9,435 bases of DNA from DASYML01 sp034665545 (GTDB lineage: Bacteria > Acidobacteriota > Blastocatellia > Pyrinomonadales > Pyrinomonadaceae): contig JAXDFO010000126.1 of the NCBI GenBank assembly GCA_034665545.1, positions 1 to 9,435 of the forward strand, read 5' to 3'. Each line of letters starts with the position of its first letter. Position 1 is the first letter of the stretch. The translations under genes and the position numbers were made by a program. Below, piece after piece: positions 7,203 to 9,435 of this stretch. The notes under the pieces are model-generated. The model ran no database searches and was not told the origin of the DNA. It saw nothing but the letters and a program-made list of their open reading frames with translations.

Positions 7203-7303
7203 TATCTACTTAACGCAGGACTTTAACCACAAACTTCACGACATTTTTCAGCTAATTTGCCTAACATCAGTAGCTCGACTATTAATCATGCGTCAAGTAG
7301 ATA
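7203..7303. repeat. 14-bp inverted repeat (13/14) flanking 73 bp, just downstream of the winged-helix gene
   Basis: TATCTACTTAACGC at 7203-7216 is the inverse of GCGTCAAGTAGATA at 7290-7303, with one mismatch. The arms are separated by 73 bases of AT-rich sequence and the right arm ends 12 bases before the stop codon at 7315. It could fold as a long stem-loop at the 3' end of the accessory transcript, be a pair of protein sites, or mark an element end. I cannot tell which. Confidence 0.5.
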
Positions 7304-7314
7304 AGTGACATCCG

Positions 7315-8331
7315 TTAATTTCCTTCTTGCCCGAGTCCCTTATGTTTACATCGAGCAACACCACCCTTAATCCCTTGTGGATAGAGAAACCCTGTGCCCT
7401 TGCAGTCAGGACACTGGCTGGCATCAACATTTGAAGACGGGTCTGATGTCTCCTGCTGGATGAAGCTTTCAATTAAGACATCGGCTTCACCGGTACGATT
7501 AATGGTTGTCGCATACCCACCTGGATTATTGATGCCCTGTCCTGTTGAGTGTAGATGCTCGGCGTATCTTCTGCACTCTTCGATTGTAAATTGAGACCCC
7601 ACACGCACCTCACCTGTGTTTGTGTGTGTGTTTGTTAAATCCTTATTACTATATTTATTGGTGGTGGCTGGCGGTATAGTGCCATACACCTCTGTAGTAT
7701 TTGGCACCATAGTATTGTCGTCTCCCACTATAGTGCCCCTCGGTATAGTGCGCGGCGGTATAGTCATGCCTGGCAAAACTCTATAGCGCTTTCCTTCCTT
7801 GCCGCCTTTTTTATCTTCGCCCAGATCTGCAACCAGCCCCTTCTCTACTAATATCCCAATGCTCTTTTGCACACTGGTTCTTGACATCACGCACTGCTTT
7901 GCCAGAGCTCCTAAGCCCACCGTGCATTCTTCTGACTTCCAGCCTCGTGAGAGCCTGTAAAGGCGGTTCAAGACGACTTGCTCGAAGGGCTTCAATTTAA
8001 GCTCAGGTATCACCCTATCTGACAAATCATTTAAGTATTGAAAGTATCCTTTAGATGAATCTACTTTAACTTCCTGGGCTATTGTATTAGGCGTTAAAGC
8101 GGGAAACAGCTTCGTAGATTGAGACTTGGTATTTCGCACTATACCACGTGGCGGTATAGTGTTATTTACTATGGTGTTCTTTAGTATAGTGTTATTTGGT
8201 ATAGTGTCAGACACTATACCGGCTTCTGGTATAGTGTTTTCTTGGACCTTCTGCTCTTCTTGTTCCTTTTTGAGCTTGGCAGCGCGTAGCAACTCTGCCA
8301 TTGTCATGATGTTCTTAGGTTCCCTACTCAT
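7315..8331 (-). CDS. Winged-helix, zinc-binding-type protein with iteron-like repeats in its coding DNA; possible replication initiator
   Basis: I do not recognise this as a named gene. 338 residues from ATG 8331, chosen because GGAG lies six to seven bases upstream; ATG 8343 is an alternative with a poor site. Layout: a charged helix (1-28); a pentapeptide-like region (31-67) of TIP, TIV and GIV units; a segment at 106-187 (FEQVVLNRLYRLSRGW, then an LAKQCVMSRTSVQKSIGILVEKGLV helix-turn-helix and a basic KKGGKEGKRYRV wing) like the N-terminal domain of phage replication protein O; a second TIP region (189-222); a conserved-looking block (FTIEECRRYAEHL, then NPGGYATTINRTGEAD); and a C-terminal CPDCKGTGF...RCKH zinc-type pattern (Cys307, Cys310, Cys328, His330). 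It overlaps the ATPase gene by 8 bp (ATGAGTAG). Composition is more AT-rich than the operon to its left. A replication initiator or element-specific regulator is my inference; coding status is secure. Confidence 0.85.
   Translation of the reverse strand: MSREPKNIMTMAELLRAAKLKKEQEEQKVQENTIPEAGIVSDTIPNNTILKNTIVNNTIPPRGIVRNTKSQSTKLFPALTPNTIAQEVKVDSSKGYFQYLNDLSDRVIPELKLKPFEQVVLNRLYRLSRGWKSEECTVGLGALAKQCVMSRTSVQKSIGILVEKGLVADLGEDKKGGKEGKRYRVLPGMTIPPRTIPRGTIVGDDNTMVPNTTEVYGTIPPATTNKYSNKDLTNTHTNTGEVRVGSQFTIEECRRYAEHLHSTGQGINNPGGYATTINRTGEADVLIESFIQQETSDPSSNVDASQCPDCKGTGFLYPQGIKGGVARCKHKGLGQEGN
7617..7661. other. A+T-rich tract beside repeat array B, possible unwinding element
   Basis: Positions 7621-7660 contain 10 G/C in 40 (75% A+T), rising to 25 of 30 A+T in 7631-7660, within otherwise roughly 50% GC coding sequence. 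One part is a TG/CA dinucleotide run (7621-7630). It lies about 12 bp beyond the last unit of array B, inside the winged-helix gene (codons for about Asn230-Gly240). The order iterons then A+T tract is what replication origins of the lambda type show; function here is inferred. Confidence 0.35.
7673..7765. repeat. Iteron-like array B: five units of CACTATACC/GGTATAGTG inside the winged-helix gene
   Basis: Units at 7673-7681 (GGTATAGTG, exact), 7705-7713 (CACCATAGT, degenerate), 7726-7735 (CACTATAGTG, a perfect palindrome), 7742-7750 (GGTATAGTG, exact) and 7757-7765 (GGTATAGTC, one mismatch). TATA-core centres are spaced 33, 21, 15 and 15 bp, all multiples of three, so every unit is read in the same frame, mostly as Thr-Ile-Pro. 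The array sits on the 3' side of the winged-helix coding segment. Confidence 0.8.
8137..8236. repeat. Iteron-like array A: seven units of CACTATACC/GGTATAGTG on an exact 15-bp pitch
   Basis: Five exact copies (8137-8145 and 8212-8220 as CACTATACC; 8153-8161, 8198-8206 and 8228-8236 as GGTATAGTG), one with a single mismatch (8183-8191, AGTATAGTG) and one degenerate (8168-8176). Core centres fall at 8141.5, 8156.5, 8171.5, 8186.5, 8201.5, 8216.5 and 8231.5, exactly 15 bp apart. Two head-to-head pairs form perfect 9-bp-arm dyads with 7-bp loops (8137-8161, 8212-8236). The array is inside the coding region and reads as (N)TIP in one orientation and GIV in the other. Confidence 0.9.
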
Positions 8332-9133
8332 CGCCCGCTCCATCTCTTAGCTGCAATTCTCTGAAAGCCGAATCTATTAAATCAGGATGCACGCTAGGCA
8401 TCTTTGCGATCTGGGCCATCTCGTACGCCACAGTACAGAGCCTCAGAACTTCTCTGGGAATCCCACCGGAGAGGTCATAAATTTGACGCGCTGAATCAGA
8501 AGGGAAAGGATTGTTAATCTTAGCGTGTTTACATCGGAAGGCGATAACTTCTTCTACTTCTGAGGGGGAAAGCGGAGCCAAAACAGTGGGCATTGTAAGG
8601 CGGGTATACAAGGGCTTCTGCTTCTCACTGATAAGCCTGTTTCTCAATTCCAACTGCCCAGCTAAAATGATTTGAATAAGTTTAGCTTCGTCGGTTTCGA
8701 AATTCAGAAGAGCTCTGACAATTTCGAGCATTTTATGATCGAGCTTTTGAGCTTCATCTATAAATAAAACGACAACCTTATCAGCTATGAACTGCTCCCC
8801 AAGCCAGGTTTCCAACTCCCTTAAATGCTGCTGTGTCCCCTTCCTCGCTGGCAGGCCAAACAACTGTGAGATGCCTTGTATCATTGCGTATTCGGTTTTG
8901 AATGTAGGGGAGGGAATTAAAACAGAAATTACATCTGGCATGGCGTCGAACTCTGCATGAGAGCGCCTTATGATCGAGCTTTTGCCGGTACCAACTTCTC
9001 CCAGGATGGCCGTCAGACCTTGTCTGTATTCTACAGTATAGTTAATGCGGTAGGCTGCCGCTTCCAAAGCTGGCGTTAGGTATAAAGTTATAGGATTAGG
9101 AGAAATTGAGAAAGGGCTTATTCTACGCTTCAT
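8324..9133 (-). CDS. AAA ATPase of the ExeA/TniB-like type
   Basis: Cytoplasmic P-loop ATPase, 269 residues from ATG 9133. The frame extends to a TTG at 9139, but AAGG (about 9142-9145) is spaced eight bases from ATG 9133 and only two from the TTG. Seen: N-terminal PFSISPNP and LYLTPALEAAAYRI block, Walker A GEVGTGKSS (45-53), Walker B VVVLFIDEAQ (120-129), a sensor-1 region IILAGQLEL (156-164), a candidate arginine finger near RLT (178-180) and a sensor-2-like GGIPRE (223-228). The length fits a stand-alone AAA domain without the C-terminal peptidoglycan-binding part of ExeA itself. Relatives include TniB/TnsC-type transposition ATPases and general ExeA-family proteins in mobile elements. 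It overlaps the winged-helix gene by 8 bp, so the two are translationally coupled and likely work together, perhaps as loader and initiator. No transposase is visible in the window, so a transposition role is not supported. Confidence 0.88.
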   Translation of the reverse strand: MKRRISPFSISPNPITLYLTPALEAAAYRINYTVEYRQGLTAILGEVGTGKSSIIRRSHAEFDAMPDVISVLIPSPTFKTEYAMIQGISQLFGLPARKGTQQHLRELETWLGEQFIADKVVVLFIDEAQKLDHKMLEIVRALLNFETDEAKLIQIILAGQLELRNRLISEKQKPLYTRLTMPTVLAPLSPSEVEEVIAFRCKHAKINNPFPSDSARQIYDLSGGIPREVLRLCTVAYEMAQIAKMPSVHPDLIDSAFRELQLRDGAGDE

Positions 9134-9150
9134 ACTCAACGCCTTTTACC

Positions 9151-9184
9151 ACTTATTTTCTCAAATCTCAAGACTTATTTTCTC
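9151..9184. repeat. 12-bp direct repeat on a 22-bp pitch just upstream of the ATPase gene
   Basis: ACTTATTTTCTC occurs at 9151-9162 and again, identical, at 9173-9184. The 22-bp pitch is about two DNA turns, so both copies face the same side of the helix. They lie 18-51 bases before the ATPase ATG, directly upstream of its ribosome binding site, which suits an operator or a small iteron pair. Binding protein unknown. Confidence 0.6.
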
Positions 9185-9192
9185 CAAAGCTA

Positions 9193-9212
9193 AAAAACAA
9201 AGGTTTGTTTTT
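9193..9212. repeat. A/T palindrome with 9-bp arms in the ATPase leader
   Basis: AAAAACAAA (9193-9201), GG, then TTTGTTTTT (9204-9212) is a perfect inverted repeat with a two-base centre. It begins eight bases beyond the 12-bp direct repeats. The low GC makes it a poor intrinsic terminator; a dimer-binding operator or a DNA bend are alternatives. Function unknown. Confidence 0.45.
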
Positions 9213-9435
9213 GTCTAAACTGCCCTTCCAATTACTTCAAACGCGAACTACACCGGACCATTAAAAAGGTTTCACGCATCTGACCATCTAATTTCCGGAA
9301 AGACTCATTATCGGAATTATAGGATCGTTGTTTCTCAATTTGTTGGTAGAATAGATAGTTCACTGCCGTGAAACACTTTTTACTACGACATTATGTCCTG
9401 CCTTTTGGGACAGGTTAACCTTCCCTCCTTTATAA

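Larger units (their letters stand above)
7010..7314. other. Non-coding divide between the oxidation operon and the accessory module
   Basis: About 305 bases without a credible gene on either strand. From right to left (direction of transcription) it holds a 14-bp inverted repeat (7203-7303), an AT-rich stretch with the palindrome ATATTAATAT (7155-7164), a sigma70-like promoter (7114-7141) with a palindrome across its -35 box, and a small GC-rich hairpin (7095-7107) at the predicted transcript start, leaving a 5' leader of roughly 97 bases before the dehydrogenase ATG. I see no strong intrinsic terminator for the upstream gene that ends at 7315, no tRNA and no riboswitch that I recognise. The change from AT-rich to GC-rich sequence occurs across this stretch. 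Confidence 0.7.
9134..9435. other. Leader region upstream of the ATPase gene, no secure gene
   Basis: About 300 AT-rich bases. Close to the ATPase start are a 12-bp direct repeat (9151-9184) and a 9-bp-arm palindrome (9193-9212). Further up the minus strand carries a perfect TATAAT (9321-9316), but the hexamer 17 bp before it (AACAAA) is a poor -35 box, so the promoter is uncertain. A weak hairpin with a one-base bulge, CCTG(T)CC-CAAAA-GGCAGG on the minus strand, lies near 9398-9415, with GGTTAACC (9413-9420) beside it. A 43-codon minus-strand frame beginning GTG at 9363 is open but has no support. I see no tRNA, no insertion-sequence ends and no start of another protein before the window ends. 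Confidence 0.6.

Noticed and set aside
7618..7636. TG/CA dinucleotide run as a microsatellite of its own interest
   Set aside because: Short and in frame as Thr/His/Asn codons; only noted as part of the A+T-rich tract.
8137..8236. CRISPR array
   Set aside because: Units are only 9 bp with 5-7 bp between them, orientation alternates, and the region is an open coding frame; this is not CRISPR architecture and no cas gene is present.
9034..9042. AGTATAGTT inside the ATPase gene as a further iteron unit
   Set aside because: Two mismatches to GGTATAGTG, isolated from the arrays, and fully explained by the Asn-Tyr-Thr-Val codons of the protein.
8324..9133. Tn7/Tn5053-like transposition operon (TniB-TniQ)
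   Set aside because: The ATPase fits loosely, but the downstream protein lacks recognisable TniQ features and no DDE transposase is in the window, so the claim is not supported.
7200..9360. Terminal inverted repeats bounding a transposon (AACTATCTA at 7200-7208, TAGATAGTT at 9352-9360)
   Set aside because: Only nine bases match exactly, a chance level for two AT-rich regions of 300 bp; no target-site duplication or transposase is visible.
9232..9363. 43-codon minus-strand frame starting at GTG in the ATPase leader
   Set aside because: An open run of this length is not rare in AT-rich DNA, no convincing ribosome binding site precedes the GTG, and I recognise no family.

Overview
All genes in this 9.4 kb window are on the minus strand, so transcription runs from high to low coordinates. 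Two unlike blocks meet near 7.0-7.3 kb. Positions 1-7009 are GC-rich (sampled lines about 52-72% GC) and form one tightly packed run of six genes. Positions 7315-9435 are clearly more AT-rich (sampled lines about 35-50% GC) and hold a two-gene module of accessory or mobile character. Three lipoprotein signals, periplasmic c-type cytochromes and a PQQ enzyme point to an aerobic, diderm (Gram-negative) bacterium. The combination of genes makes me think of a soil Acidobacteriota-type lineage, but that is recall and not proof.

Region 1 (1-7009), in transcription order: a PQQ alcohol dehydrogenase of the XoxF/MxaF family carrying the extra aspartate that marks lanthanide-dependent members; a XoxJ/MoxJ-like binding protein; a monohaem lipoprotein cytochrome c; and subunits II (with fused cytochrome c), I and III of a caa3-type oxidase, the last cut by the window edge. 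Neighbouring genes overlap by 20, 4 and 4 bp or are separated by 26 and 12 bp, so this looks like one operon. Read as a unit, it would take electrons from an alcohol at the PQQ enzyme through the tethered cytochrome c to the CuA/haem domains of subunit II and on to oxygen. Subunit I lacks both the usual D-channel entrance Asp (Asn132) and the K-channel Lys (Gln359).

Region 2 (7010-7314) is the non-coding divide. It carries a good sigma70-type promoter for the operon (perfect TATAAT, CGGACA, 16 bp apart), a palindrome over its -35 box, an AT-rich upstream stretch, a small hairpin at the predicted 5' end of the transcript, and a 14-bp inverted repeat.

Region 3 (7315-9435) holds an ExeA/TniB-like AAA ATPase followed, with an 8-bp overlap, by a protein with a winged-helix-like centre and a C-terminal CxxC...CxH zinc-binding pattern. 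Inside this second gene are two arrays of a 9-bp DNA word (CACTATACC / GGTATAGTG), used in both orientations and always in frame. One array has seven units on an exact 15-bp pitch. Every Ile in the units with the intact core is encoded by ATA. A 75% A+T tract follows the second array. The layout resembles the lambda O gene, where origin iterons lie inside the initiator gene, and it is the most interesting signal in the window. The leader of the ATPase gene has a 12-bp direct repeat on a 22-bp pitch and a 9-bp-arm palindrome, which look like operator or replication-control sites.
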